Of a DNA stretch of 64,000 nt, positions 8,864 through 17,075 are shown piece after piece. Under the pieces are notes generated by a model. The model had not been told where the DNA came from and did not search any database. It worked only from the letters and a program-made list of their open reading frames with translations. The translations under genes and the position numbers were made by a program. The stretch is from positions 248,001 through 312,000 of the forward strand of contig CAWICB010000002.1 in the NCBI GenBank assembly GCA_963834515.1. The letters are read 5' to 3'. How positions within the stretch are numbered: the stretch's first letter is position 1; each line of letters begins with the position of its first letter. Origin of the DNA: RYN-230 sp963834515 (lineage in GTDB: Bacteria; Actinomycetota; Actinomycetes; Streptosporangiales; Streptosporangiaceae).

Positions 8864-10366
8864 CCACCAGCCCGCTCACCGGCTCGCCCGCCACCGGCCT
8901 GCCGCACTTCTCCCTGGTCATCGACGGCCAGCCGGCCGAACCGGTGTCGGGGCGCAGCTACCAGAGCATCGACCCGTTCCGCGGCGCGCCGTGGGCCACC
9001 GCGGCCGACGGTGACGCGGCCGACGTGGACCTGGCCGTGGCCGCCGCCCGGCGTGCGCTGGCCGGGCCGTGGGGCCAGCTCACCGGCTTCGGCCGGGCCC
9101 GGCTGATGCGCCGCCTGGCCGACCTGATCGCCAGGGACGCGGGCGAGCTGGCCGCGATCGAGACCCGGGACACCGGGAAGCTGCTCCGCGAGATGCGCGG
9201 CCAGCTGGGCACCATCCCGGACTGGTTCCACTACTTCGCCGGCCTGGCCGACAAGCTGGAGGGCTCGACCATCCCGGTGGACAAGCCGAACTTCCTCGTC
9301 TACACCCGGCGCGAGCCGGCCGGCGTGGTGGCGGCCATCGTGCCGTGGAACTCGCCGCTGCTGCTGCTCTGCTGGAAGCTCGCGCCCGCGCTGGCCGCGG
9401 GCTGCACGGTGGTGGCCAAGCCGAGCGACTATTCGCCCGCGTCCGCGGTGGCGCTGGCCGGCCTGATGGCCGAGGCCGGGTTCCCGCCCGGGGTGTTCAA
9501 CGTGGTGACCGGGTTCGGCCCGGCGGTAGGCAAGGCGCTGGCCGCCCACCCGGGGGTGGACAAGATCGCGTTCACCGGCTCGACCGCAGTCGGCGCCGAG
9601 GTAGCCAAGGCCGCGGCCACCAACATCACCGGCGTGCTGCTCGAACTCGGCGGCAAGTCCGCGCACGTGGTGTTCGGGGACGCCGACCTGGAGGCGGCGT
9701 GTAACGGGGTGGTGGCCGGGGTGTTCGCGGCCACCGGGCAGACCTGCATGGCCGGGTCCCGGCTGCTCGTGCAGCGCAGCGTGCACGACGCGCTGGTGGC
9801 CAGGATCGTGGCCCGGGCGCGGGCCATCAAGCTCGGTGACCCGGCCGACGGGGGCGACCGAGATGGGCCCGCTGGCCACCGGGCCGCAGTACCAGAAGGT
9901 GCTGTCGTTCTTCGAGTCGGCGGCCAGCGAGGGCGCCACGGTGGCGGCCGGCGGGCAGCCGGAGCAGCGGCTGGGCGGCTACTTCGTGCAGCCCACCGTG
10001 CTCACCGACGTGACTCCCAGCATGACCGTGGCCTGCGAGGAGGTGTTCGGCCCGGTGCTCGCGGTGCTCCCGTTCGACACCGAGGAGGAGGCGGTCCGGC
10101 TGGCCAACGACACCCGGTACGGGCTGGCCGGGGCGGTGTGGACCAAGGACATCCACCGCGGCCACCGGGTGGCCCACGCGCTGCGGACCGGCACGGTGTG
10201 GATCAACGCCTACCGGGTGGTCGGGCCGGATGTCCCGTTCGGCGGTTTCGGCCTGAGCGGGCTGGGCCGGGAGAACGGCATCGACGCGGTGCATGAGTAC
10301 ACCCAGACCAAAGCGGTCTGGGTCGAGCTGACCGGCGGTACCCGGGACCCGTTCACGCTCGGCTGA
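8860..10366 (+). CDS. Aldehyde dehydrogenase (NAD(P)+), with one-base frameshift
   Basis: The GTG at 8860 overlaps the CoA-transferase stop. The first frame gives about 330 residues containing VPWNSPL (catalytic Asn region), LELGGKS (general base Glu) and GQTCMAG (catalytic Cys). Homology then jumps to the +1 frame at a run of five Gs (9850-9854) and continues as ATEMGPLATGPQYQKVLSFF to the stop at 10366. Removing one G restores a 501-residue enzyme of normal family length with an intact C-terminus (FGGFGLSGLGRENG). All catalytic residues are present, so this is most simply a sequencing or assembly error in a homopolymer. A genuine recent pseudogene cannot be excluded. It oxidises an aldehyde to the acid in this catabolic operon. 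Confidence 0.88.
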
Positions 10367-10427
10367 CCGGCCCACGGCCCACGGCCCGCGGCCCGCTGCG
10401 CTGATGCCCGCGCACTACGCTGCCGGG

Positions 10428-11399
10428 ATGACGGACAACGCACTGCACCGCATGATCAGCCAGCAGCCTGGCGTGCTGGACCGGATCGCAGGGCTCGACC
10501 TGGCCGGCCCGGCCGCCACCCTGACCGCGGCCCGCCGGGTCATCCTGACCGGGACCGGCACCAGCCAGCACGCCGCCGAGCTGGGTGCGCTGCTGCTCGG
10601 GCAGGCGGGCCTGGACGCGCGGTGGTTCCCCGCCGCCAGCTGGGCCCGGTGGGGCCCGGGCCCGCAGCCGGGTGACGTGCTGATCGTGATCACGCATACC
10701 GGGGAGACGGCCTACGCGATCCGGGCCCGTTCTGCCGCGCTGGCCGCCGGGGTCCCGGTGCTGTCCATCACCGGGACCGGTGTGGACTGGCCGGATGCCA
10801 TCCACACCGTGCCCAGGGAAGAAGCCGAGACCTACACGGTGTCCTACACGGCCGCGGTCGCGGTGCTGGCCCGGCTGGCCGGGCTGGCCGGTTCCGCCGA
10901 CGGGTCGCCGGAGGCGCTGCGGCTGGCCGCCGCCCAGATCAGCGCCGTGCTGGCCGAGCCCGGTGTGGACGCCGTGCCAGTCCCGGCCCGCAGCCTGGCC
11001 ATCGTCGGCCCCGGGCCGTGGGGCATCACCGCCCGGGAGGGCGCGCTCAAGCTCCGCGAGGGGGCCCGGATGCTGGCCGAGGGCTACGACTCCGAGCTGT
11101 TCCTGCACGGCTCGGCCGTGCCGCTGACCGCGGCCGACGGGGTGCTGCTGCTGGAGCCCGCGGCCGACCCGGACGGGCTGACCGTGGCGGTCGGTGCCGC
11201 GGCCGCCGCGGAGGGCATCCCGGTCGCCGCGCTGAGCGGGCCGGACGGCGGCCTGTCGCCGGTACTGGCGCAGCTCCCGATGACGGTGCGGCTGCAGCTG
11301 CTGGCCGGGCGATTCGCCGCGCTGCGCGGGCAGGACCCGGACACGGTGATCACCGGCCACTGGGCCGATCCGGAGCTGTGGCAGCTCGGTTCCCGGTAA
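10428..11399 (+). CDS. SIS-domain (sugar isomerase-like) protein
   Basis: The protein has about 323 residues with two SIS domains, as in the isomerase half of glucosamine-6-phosphate synthase and in AgaS-like deaminases. The first carries VILTGTGTSQHAAELGALLL and VIVITHTGETAYAI; the second carries AREGALKLREGARMLAEGYD followed by LHGSAVPL. It probably binds an amino-sugar phosphate or is a sugar isomerase/deaminase; there is no glutaminase domain. I prefer the ATG at 10428 (MTDNALHRMISQQP); an ATG at 10404 is possible. It lies 60 bases after the aldehyde dehydrogenase and may be a separate unit. Confidence 0.85.
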   Translation: MTDNALHRMISQQPGVLDRIAGLDLAGPAATLTAARRVILTGTGTSQHAAELGALLLGQAGLDARWFPAASWARWGPGPQPGDVLIVITHTGETAYAIRARSAALAAGVPVLSITGTGVDWPDAIHTVPREEAETYTVSYTAAVAVLARLAGLAGSADGSPEALRLAAAQISAVLAEPGVDAVPVPARSLAIVGPGPWGITAREGALKLREGARMLAEGYDSELFLHGSAVPLTAADGVLLLEPAADPDGLTVAVGAAAAAEGIPVAALSGPDGGLSPVLAQLPMTVRLQLLAGRFAALRGQDPDTVITGHWADPELWQLGSR

Positions 11400-11499
11400 A
11401 CCTTTCGCCTTGGGCAAGGCGTCTCCAAGTGGGACGGAAGTGCCCTAATATTCGGCAAGTTAGCCGCGTGGGCGATGCGGCGATCGAAGGCGGGAACCC

Positions 11500-13293
11500 G
11501 TGCGGAGCTGCGAAAACGGGCATGCCAATGCCCCCGGGGCCGGGTTCTGCACGACGTGCGGGGCCAGCCTGCGGAGCGGCGCGCCCGCTGACCGGCCCTA
11601 CGGCGGGCAGTCCGGCACCGAATACGTCTCGGACTACGCCAGCGGATCGTTCGCCGAATACATCGCGGCGCTGGGCGAGGAACCGGGCGGTGCATCCGGT
11701 CTCCCGGCGTTCCCGCCCGGCCCATTAACGGGAGCCGCGCCGGGCGACCAGCCTGCGCCTGCCCCGGGGGGCGGCTTCCCGGTTATGCTCAGCGCCCCAC
11801 TGACCGTCCCCCCGGGCACCGCCGCGGACGCCCCCCGGCCGGACAATGGCCGCCGCGTCCCGTCCTGGCCGGGTACCAGCGGCCAGGACTCCGGCGGGCC
11901 CGGCCGGGACCCGGGCCGGGCCGCCAGCCGGGACGGGGGTGGTCCCGACGGCGGGGACGGGGGTGGTCCCGACGGCGGGGACGGGGGTGGTCGCGACGGC
12001 GGGGACCAGGGCCGGGCCGCCAGCCGGGACCGGAGCCGGGCCGCCAGCCGGGACCGGAGCCGGGGCCCGGGCTTGGCGTCCGGCCGGGACCAGGGCCGGG
12101 GGCCGGGCTTGGCGGCCGGCCGGGACGAGGGCCGGGCGAACGGCCCGGGGTGGGATGACGACGGGCCGGCCACCAGCCCCAGCCCGCTGCTGAGCGCCGG
12201 CGCGCTCGCCGAGCTGCGCTACCGGAAGCCGAGCCGGGCCAGGATGCTGCTCGCGCTGGTCGCGGTGGCCGTCCTCGGCGCCGCGGGCATCACCGGCACG
12301 CTCGTGGTCATGCACTCCCGCCACCCGGCGGCGCAGGCCGGCCTGGCCCAGCCCGGCGGTTCGGGGCGGCCCGGCTCCCAGCCGGGCGGCACCTCGGCCC
12401 GGCCCCGCCAGCCCGGCGTGGCCAGCCAGGGGGTGGCCCAGTGGACCACGCCGGTCCCGATCGCGCCCGGCCTGGCCAGCGGGATCACCATCACCGGCCT
12501 GGCCTGCGTGCGGGCCGGGGTGTGCTACGCGGCGGACAGCGCAGGTGCCGTGCTGGCCCAGCGGCCCGCCGGGCACTGGCCGGTGGCGGCCACTGACCCG
12601 GCCGGCGGCCTGGTCGCCATCTCCTGCCCGTCCGCCGCGTCCTGTGTAGCCATCGACTCCCAGGGCGAGTCGATCGTGCTCAGCCAGGGCAGCTGGAGCA
12701 GCCCAGCGCCGATTGGCACCGGGTCCGGCACGGTGACCAGCTTGTCCTGCCCCCGCACTGGCTTCTGCCTGGCCGTGGACTCCATCGGCCAGGCGTTCAC
12801 CTACGCCGGCCCGTCGGCCGGCTGGTCCCAGCAGACCATCACGCCCAGCGGCCAGGCGCTGAACTCGGTGTCCTGCGCCAGCACGTCCGACTGTGTGGCG
12901 GTCGGTGCGGGCGGCGACGTGTACAGCTACGACGGGTCGGCGTGGAGCGGGCCGGACGCGGTGGACAACGGTCACGACCTGGTCTCGGTGTCCTGCCCCA
13001 GCGCCGGGTTCTGCATGGCTGTGGACTCGGCCGGGCAGGCGGCCCAGTTCTCCGCCGGGCAGTGGACGGTGCAACCGCTCGGCTTCACCGCCACGGCCGT
13101 GTCCTGCCCGGCCGTCGGCACCTGCCTGGCAGCCGGCCGGGCCGGGGTGGCCAGCTACGGCGGTGACCACTGGATGGCGCCGTCCGGCGTGGACCCGGCC
13201 GGCCTGAGCCTGCTCGACTGCGTGGCGGTGAACTCGTGCGTCGCCACCGACCAGAGCAGCAACGTGCTGTACTACACAGCCTCGGCTAAGTAA
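11500..13293 (+). CDS. Zinc-ribbon, single-pass membrane protein with seven C-x5-C repeats (probable beta-propeller)
   Basis: The protein has 597 residues. The N-terminus has a zinc-ribbon-like CENGH...FCTTCG. Residues 100-225 are low complexity with tandem Gly/Asp and Arg/Asp repeats encoded by DNA repeats. A membrane helix lies at about 248-270 (MLLALVAVAVLGAAGITGTL). The C-terminal ~270 residues consist of seven units of about 35-45 residues, each with a C-x5-C pair such as SCPSAASCVAIDS, SCPRTGFCLAVDS and SCPSAGFCMAVDS. Seven blades of WD/BNR-like length suggest an extracytoplasmic seven-bladed propeller with one disulfide per blade. Cytoplasmic zinc ribbon and external propeller would make it a surface sensor or adhesion protein; this is inference. 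The GTG start gives the intact zinc ribbon. Confidence 0.75.
   Translation: MRSCENGHANAPGAGFCTTCGASLRSGAPADRPYGGQSGTEYVSDYASGSFAEYIAALGEEPGGASGLPAFPPGPLTGAAPGDQPAPAPGGGFPVMLSAPLTVPPGTAADAPRPDNGRRVPSWPGTSGQDSGGPGRDPGRAASRDGGGPDGGDGGGPDGGDGGGRDGGDQGRAASRDRSRAASRDRSRGPGLASGRDQGRGPGLAAGRDEGRANGPGWDDDGPATSPSPLLSAGALAELRYRKPSRARMLLALVAVAVLGAAGITGTLVVMHSRHPAAQAGLAQPGGSGRPGSQPGGTSARPRQPGVASQGVAQWTTPVPIAPGLASGITITGLACVRAGVCYAADSAGAVLAQRPAGHWPVAATDPAGGLVAISCPSAASCVAIDSQGESIVLSQGSWSSPAPIGTGSGTVTSLSCPRTGFCLAVDSIGQAFTYAGPSAGWSQQTITPSGQALNSVSCASTSDCVAVGAGGDVYSYDGSAWSGPDAVDNGHDLVSVSCPSAGFCMAVDSAGQAAQFSAGQWTVQPLGFTATAVSCPAVGTCLAAGRAGVASYGGDHWMAPSGVDPAGLSLLDCVAVNSCVATDQSSNVLYYTASAK
11941..12130 (+). repeat. 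In-frame tandem repeats inside the propeller protein
   Basis: A 21-bp unit encoding GGPDGGDG is repeated about three times (from about 11936). It is followed by RAASRDRS-type units of about 24 bp and a longer GPGLA-GRD-GR repeat. The repeats are perfect enough at DNA level to be recent. Confidence 0.7.
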
Positions 13294-13352
13294 GCGCGGT
13301 CGGCGCGGTCGGCGCGGTCGGCGGTCAGCACGGGCAGCACGGGCAGCACCGG
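13294..13352 (+). repeat. Two adjacent 9-bp tandem arrays
   Basis: GCGCGGTCG is repeated three times from 13294, directly after the stop of the propeller gene. CAGCACGGG is then repeated three times at 13326-13352. No gene is supported in 13294-13720; this stretch holds repeats and one hairpin. Confidence 0.75.
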
Positions 13353-13518
13353 GCGGCCGGCCCCCGGCTGGCCACTCTTCACGTACTCGGCCCGCTTGAA
13401 TCGGGACGAAACGGTCAGCTACCGCACCGGATCCGTGAACAGTGGGATCGGGCCGGTCCCGGCTGCCCGTGGCCGGTGCTGGTGTGGCCGGTGGGGCTGG
13501 TGGGCCGATGGCCCGCGG

Positions 13519-13595
13519 ACCCGTGGTGCCCGTGGACCCGTGGTGCCCCTGGACCCGTGGTACCCGTGGTGCCCGTGGACCCGTGGTACCCGTTG
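13519..13595 (+). repeat. 17-bp tandem repeat array, intergenic
   Basis: The unit ACCCGTGGTGCCCGTGG, with A/G and G/C variants, is repeated about 4.5 times. Open frames through it read as PVVPVDPW repeats and look like artefacts of the array. Confidence 0.75.
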
Positions 13596-13638
13596 GGCTA
13601 CGGGATCCGCCATCCGCTGCGGTCAGCCCGGATCACTC

Positions 13639-13686
13639 GTGATCATGACTTTGGTGCCGCTGGGACGGCACCAAAGTCATGATCAC
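13639..13686. repeat. 21-bp perfect inverted repeat with GTGATCA ends
   Basis: The arms 13639-13659 and 13666-13686 are perfect complements around a six-base loop. The arm starts GTGATCATGACTTTGG. There is no T-run. A related element with the same GTGATCA end lies at 42454-42503. It could be a mobile or REP-like hairpin or a transcription terminator between the propeller and methyltransferase genes. Confidence 0.8.
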
Positions 13687-13720
13687 AGCGGCTGGCGGGC
13701 TGGGGGATTAGCCTGCGCGG

Positions 13721-14344
13721 GTGGAGGAGTCGCGGGATGAGCTGAGCGGGCACCCGGATCAGGTGCGCTGGGACGCCAGGTGGGCCGGGGCGGCGCCCGC
13801 GTTCCGGTCGCACCCGGTGGCGGAGCAGGCGCTGGCGCTGGACCTGCCCGCCGGCCCGGTCGCCGACCTGGCCTGCGGGCCGTCCGGCAGCGCGCTGCTG
13901 GCCGCCGCGCGGGGACGGCGGGTGACCGCCGTCGACGTGTCCGGGGTCGCACTGGACCTGCTCGGCCGGGAGGCCCGGCGGCGCGGGCTGGCCGGGCTGA
14001 TCACGCTGGTGCACGCCGACCTGGCCAGCTGGCGGCCGGACCCGGGTGGCTACGCCCTGGTGCTGGGCACCGGCTTCTGGGACCCGGCCGTGTTCGCCGT
14101 GGCGGCCGGGGCCGTCACCTCCGGTGGCGTGCTCGGCTGGGAGGCATTCACGCTGGCCGCCCGGCGGGCCCGGCCCACGCTCGACCCGGCCTGGTGCCTG
14201 GGCCCGGGGCAGCCCGCCACGCTGCTGCCGGCCGGCTTCGCGGTACTCGCCCAGCAGGACATGCCTGGCCCGGACCGGGGCGACCGGCGCCGCCTGCTGG
14301 CCCGCCGGCTGCCTAACCGCCCCGGGATGACCTCAGCTGGCTAA
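13721..14344 (+). CDS. Class I SAM-dependent methyltransferase
   Basis: The protein has 207 residues. The SAM-binding motif I is VADLACGPSGSALLAAA, followed by RVTAVDVSGVALDLL (motif with the acidic residue that binds the ribose) and HADLASW. The substrate is unknown. The GTG start is close to the upstream hairpin. The stop overlaps the stop of the convergent gene at 14341 by four bases. Confidence 0.8.
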   Translation: MEESRDELSGHPDQVRWDARWAGAAPAFRSHPVAEQALALDLPAGPVADLACGPSGSALLAAARGRRVTAVDVSGVALDLLGREARRRGLAGLITLVHADLASWRPDPGGYALVLGTGFWDPAVFAVAAGAVTSGGVLGWEAFTLAARRARPTLDPAWCLGPGQPATLLPAGFAVLAQQDMPGPDRGDRRRLLARRLPNRPGMTSAG

Positions 14345-14712
14345 CCGCTGTCGTCCTCGGACGGCACGTCGAGCGCGATCACGTCGGTATCCGGGCGCGG
14401 GACCGCCCGGCGGCCGCTGGCCCGCTGCCAGTACGTCTCCTTGCCGAGCAGCGACTCACCGAACCGGTCAAACTCGGTGATCACCTTCTGCGTGGCCGCC
14501 GTAACGGCCGCGCTGGTCCGCTCGCCCAGTTCGGTCAGCTGCCGGGTGACCTCGGCCTCGATCCGGGCCGTCACCTCATCCCGGGCCAGGTCATGCAGTT
14601 CCCGCTTGGCGTCGCGCACCGCGGCCCGCAGGTCCTTGGTGGCGGCATGGGCCTCGCGGATCATCTCGCGGCACTCGCCAACCGCCGCCTCGAGCCGGTC
14701 AACTTCGCTCAC
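14341..14712 (-). CDS. Small coiled-coil protein of unknown function
   Basis: From the GTG at 14712, which has GAGGGGGTGG just upstream, the product has 123 residues. It is mostly helical and charged (VDRLEAAVGECREMIREAH, LRAAVRDAKRELHDLARDE), followed by a short tail with aromatic residues and an acidic end DVPSEDDSG. An upstream in-frame extension to 14805 is possible but is Pro-rich and lacks a ribosome-binding site. I recognise no family. Confidence 0.6.
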   Translation of the reverse strand: MSEVDRLEAAVGECREMIREAHAATKDLRAAVRDAKRELHDLARDEVTARIEAEVTRQLTELGERTSAAVTAATQKVITEFDRFGESLLGKETYWQRASGRRAVPRPDTDVIALDVPSEDDSG

Positions 14713-14863
14713 GGCCACCCCCTCGCTCGTTAGCTGGGCCGGTTCCCGTCCAGTTTGGGCCGGTACCGGAACCAGGTGCAAATGCCGCCGCGGCGAAGCC
14801 GGCAAGTCTCATGATACGAGACAAAAAACGCGAAGATGTGAGACACCTGGTTAAGCTTGCCGC

Positions 14864-15622
14864 ATGGAACTGCTCGAATGGGACGCGCGGAGTTATGACG
14901 CGCTGCCGCTGCCGCATAAGCGATGGGGGCCGCAGACCATCGTCCGGCTGCAGCTGGCCGGGGACGAGACGGTCGCGGACCTCGGCTGCGGCACCGGCCG
15001 GGACGCCCAGCAGCTGCTCCAGGTGCTGCCCCGGGGCCGGGTGCTGGCCATCGACGGGTCACAGCAGATGCTGGCCCAGACCCGCAGCCGGCTGGCTGGC
15101 GAGCTGGACCGGGTGGAGATTGTCCAGGCCGACGTGCGTGACGCCGCGCCCGCCGGGCTGGCCGGGCACCCGCCGGTGGACGCCGTGCTCAGCGTGGCCA
15201 CGCTGCACTGGCTGCCCGACCACGCGCAGGTGTTCCGCACCGTGGCGGCGCTGCTCAAGCCGGGCGGCCAGTTCGCCGCCGAAGCGGGCGGGGCGGGCAA
15301 CATCGCCAGCATCGTGGCCGTGCTGAGCCAGCTCGGGGCCAGCGACGGCACCGGCATCTGGAACTTCGCCGGGGTGCCGGAGACCGCGGACCGGCTGGCC
15401 GCGGCCGGGTTCACCGCGATCGACGTCCGGCTGGTGCCGGACCCGGCCCGGCTGGATGCGGGCCGCCAGTTCGAGGCCTACCTGGCCACCGTGGTGCTCG
15501 GCGCTCACCTGCGCGACCTGCCGCCGCAGCAGCGGGCCCCGTTCGTCCGCGCGGTGGCCAGCCGGCTGCCCGGGCCGGTGGTGGACTACGTCCGCCTGCA
15601 GATCCGCGCCACCAGGAGCTGA
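14864..15622 (+). CDS. Trans-aconitate 2-methyltransferase-like SAM methyltransferase
   Basis: The protein has 252 residues. The opening WDARSYDALPLPHKRWGPQT and motif I VADLGCGTGRDAQQLLQVLP, then VLAIDGSQQMLAQ and the post-motif SVATLHWLPDHAQVFRTVAALLKPGGQ, are typical of the Tam / UbiE-like group. Trans-aconitate is a possible substrate, but the family is broad. The leader at 14806-14822 contains GTCTC-7-GAGAC, a possible small operator. A second GAGAC lies 17 bases further on. Confidence 0.82.
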   Translation: MELLEWDARSYDALPLPHKRWGPQTIVRLQLAGDETVADLGCGTGRDAQQLLQVLPRGRVLAIDGSQQMLAQTRSRLAGELDRVEIVQADVRDAAPAGLAGHPPVDAVLSVATLHWLPDHAQVFRTVAALLKPGGQFAAEAGGAGNIASIVAVLSQLGASDGTGIWNFAGVPETADRLAAAGFTAIDVRLVPDPARLDAGRQFEAYLATVVLGAHLRDLPPQQRAPFVRAVASRLPGPVVDYVRLQIRATRS

Positions 15623-15662
15623 CCCGGGCAGGTTTGTCGGCGTGTGTCGATAACGTGTGCGC

Positions 15663-15791
15663 ATGTCCCGTTATCGCCTGGTCCTTTCCCCAACCCAGGA
15701 ACGGGTATTGCGTGCGCATTGTGAGCACGCCCGTGACTGCGCGGGGAGGCGACGGGGCGGCCCGGCCTGCGAACCGCGAACCTCAGCATGA
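15663..15791 (+). pseudogene. Remnant of IS200/IS605-family TnpB N-terminus
   Basis: The reading frame begins MSRYRLVLSPTQERVLRAHC and continues EHAR. This is the standard N-terminus of the TnpB/OrfB RNA-guided nuclease family (hydrophobic RL, PT-Q, then HC-HAR). After about 24 residues the homology stops: the expected YVWNLAVEQ is replaced by an unrelated Arg/Gly-rich tail with a stop at 15789-15791. No RuvC or zinc-finger region follows, because the next gene begins at 15865. An inverted repeat CGATAAC/GTTATCG (15648-15654, 15670-15676) lies across the start. Confidence 0.65.
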
Positions 15792-15864
15792 TGGCCAGAC
15801 AGCTACGTAGCTGAAATCCACCGCCTGTCTAGGGCGGCCTGATGGAGAATGCCAAAATGAGCCA

Positions 15865-17049
15865 ATGCGTTCCCAGATCACCGGGCAGGACCGGCCCGGA
15901 CCACTGTCCGGGCTGCTGGTAGCGGACTTCGCGCGAGTGCTGGCCGGCCCGTACTGCACCATGCTGCTGGCCGACCTGGGCGCTGACGTGATCAAGGTGG
16001 AGAGCCCAGGCGGTGACGACACCCGGCGCTGGGTGCCGCCCACCCGGGACGGGGTAGCCACCTACTACCTGGCCATCAACCGGAACAAGCGGTCCGTGGT
16101 GCTGGACCTGGCCACCGAGGATGGGCGCGCGGCGGCGCACGAGCTGACCCGGCGCGCGGACATCATGGTGCAGAACTTCAAGCCCGGCGGGCTGGCCCGG
16201 TTCGGTCTGGATTACGCGGCCACGGCGGCCCGGAACCCGGCCATTGTGTACGCCTCGGTCAGCGGCTTCGGCGCCGGCGCGGGAAAAGCGCTGCCCGGCT
16301 ATGACGTGCTGGTGCAGGCCGTCTCGGGCCTGATGAGCCTGACCGGCGACCCGGCCGGGCCGCCACAGCGGGCCGGTATCTCGCTGGTCAACATCCTGGC
16401 CGGGCTGCACGCCACGGTGGGCATCCTGGCCGCGCTGGAGCACCGGTCGCAGACCGGCGAGGGCCAGCACGTGGAGGTCAACCTGCTGTCCTCGGCGCTG
16501 TCCGGGATGGCCAACCAGTCCAGCGCGTACGTTGCGGGCGGGGTGGTGCCGATGCGGATGGGCAACTTCCACCCCAGCCTCACCCCGTACGAGCCGCTGC
16601 CCACCCGCGACGGCGACCTGGTCATCGCGGTCGGCAACGACCGCCAGTTCGGCCGGCTGTGCGAGGTGATCGGCGCGCCCGGCCTGGCCAGCGACCCGCG
16701 GTTCGCGCAGAACGCCGGCCGGACCGCACACCGGGCCGAGCTGCACGCACTGCTCGCCGGGCGGCTGGCCGCGCGCACCTCGGCCGAGTGGGCCGCGCTG
16801 CTCACCGAGGCCGGCATCCCGTGCGGCCCGATCAACACCGTGGACCGTGGCGTGGCCACCGCGGCCGAGCTGGGCCTGGAGCCGATCGTGACCGCGGGGC
16901 CGGGGCCGGCCGGGATCCCCGGCATCCGGCACCCCATCACGCTGTCCGCCACCCCGCCCGACTACCCGCTGCCGCCCCCCGCGCTCGATGAGCACGGCCC
17001 GCAGATCCGCTCCTGGCTGGCCGGGCCACCCGGCGGCGCACGCCCGTAG
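15865..17049 (+). CDS. CaiB/BaiF family CoA-transferase (class III)
   Basis: The protein has 394 residues, with VADFARVLAGPYCTMLLADL, DVIKVESPGGDDTR, INRNKRSVVLDLA and LPGYDVLVQAVSGLMSLTGD (Asp of the acyl-enzyme). It is more typical of the family than the paralogue at 7628 and the two are clearly different subgroups. It starts a three-gene unit with a citryl-CoA lyase-like gene 26 bases downstream, which suggests that it activates a hydroxy-di/tricarboxylate to its CoA ester for cleavage. Confidence 0.93.
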   Translation: MRSQITGQDRPGPLSGLLVADFARVLAGPYCTMLLADLGADVIKVESPGGDDTRRWVPPTRDGVATYYLAINRNKRSVVLDLATEDGRAAAHELTRRADIMVQNFKPGGLARFGLDYAATAARNPAIVYASVSGFGAGAGKALPGYDVLVQAVSGLMSLTGDPAGPPQRAGISLVNILAGLHATVGILAALEHRSQTGEGQHVEVNLLSSALSGMANQSSAYVAGGVVPMRMGNFHPSLTPYEPLPTRDGDLVIAVGNDRQFGRLCEVIGAPGLASDPRFAQNAGRTAHRAELHALLAGRLAARTSAEWAALLTEAGIPCGPINTVDRGVATAAELGLEPIVTAGPGPAGIPGIRHPITLSATPPDYPLPPPALDEHGPQIRSWLAGPPGGARP

Positions 17050-17075
17050 CCCCTACCGGACACAGGAGACGCCAG

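Noticed and set aside
13396..13740. Open frames through the 13.5-kb repeat array (PVVPVDPW repeats)
   Set aside because: Several frames are open only because the 17-bp unit lacks stops. No ribosome-binding site and no homology are visible.
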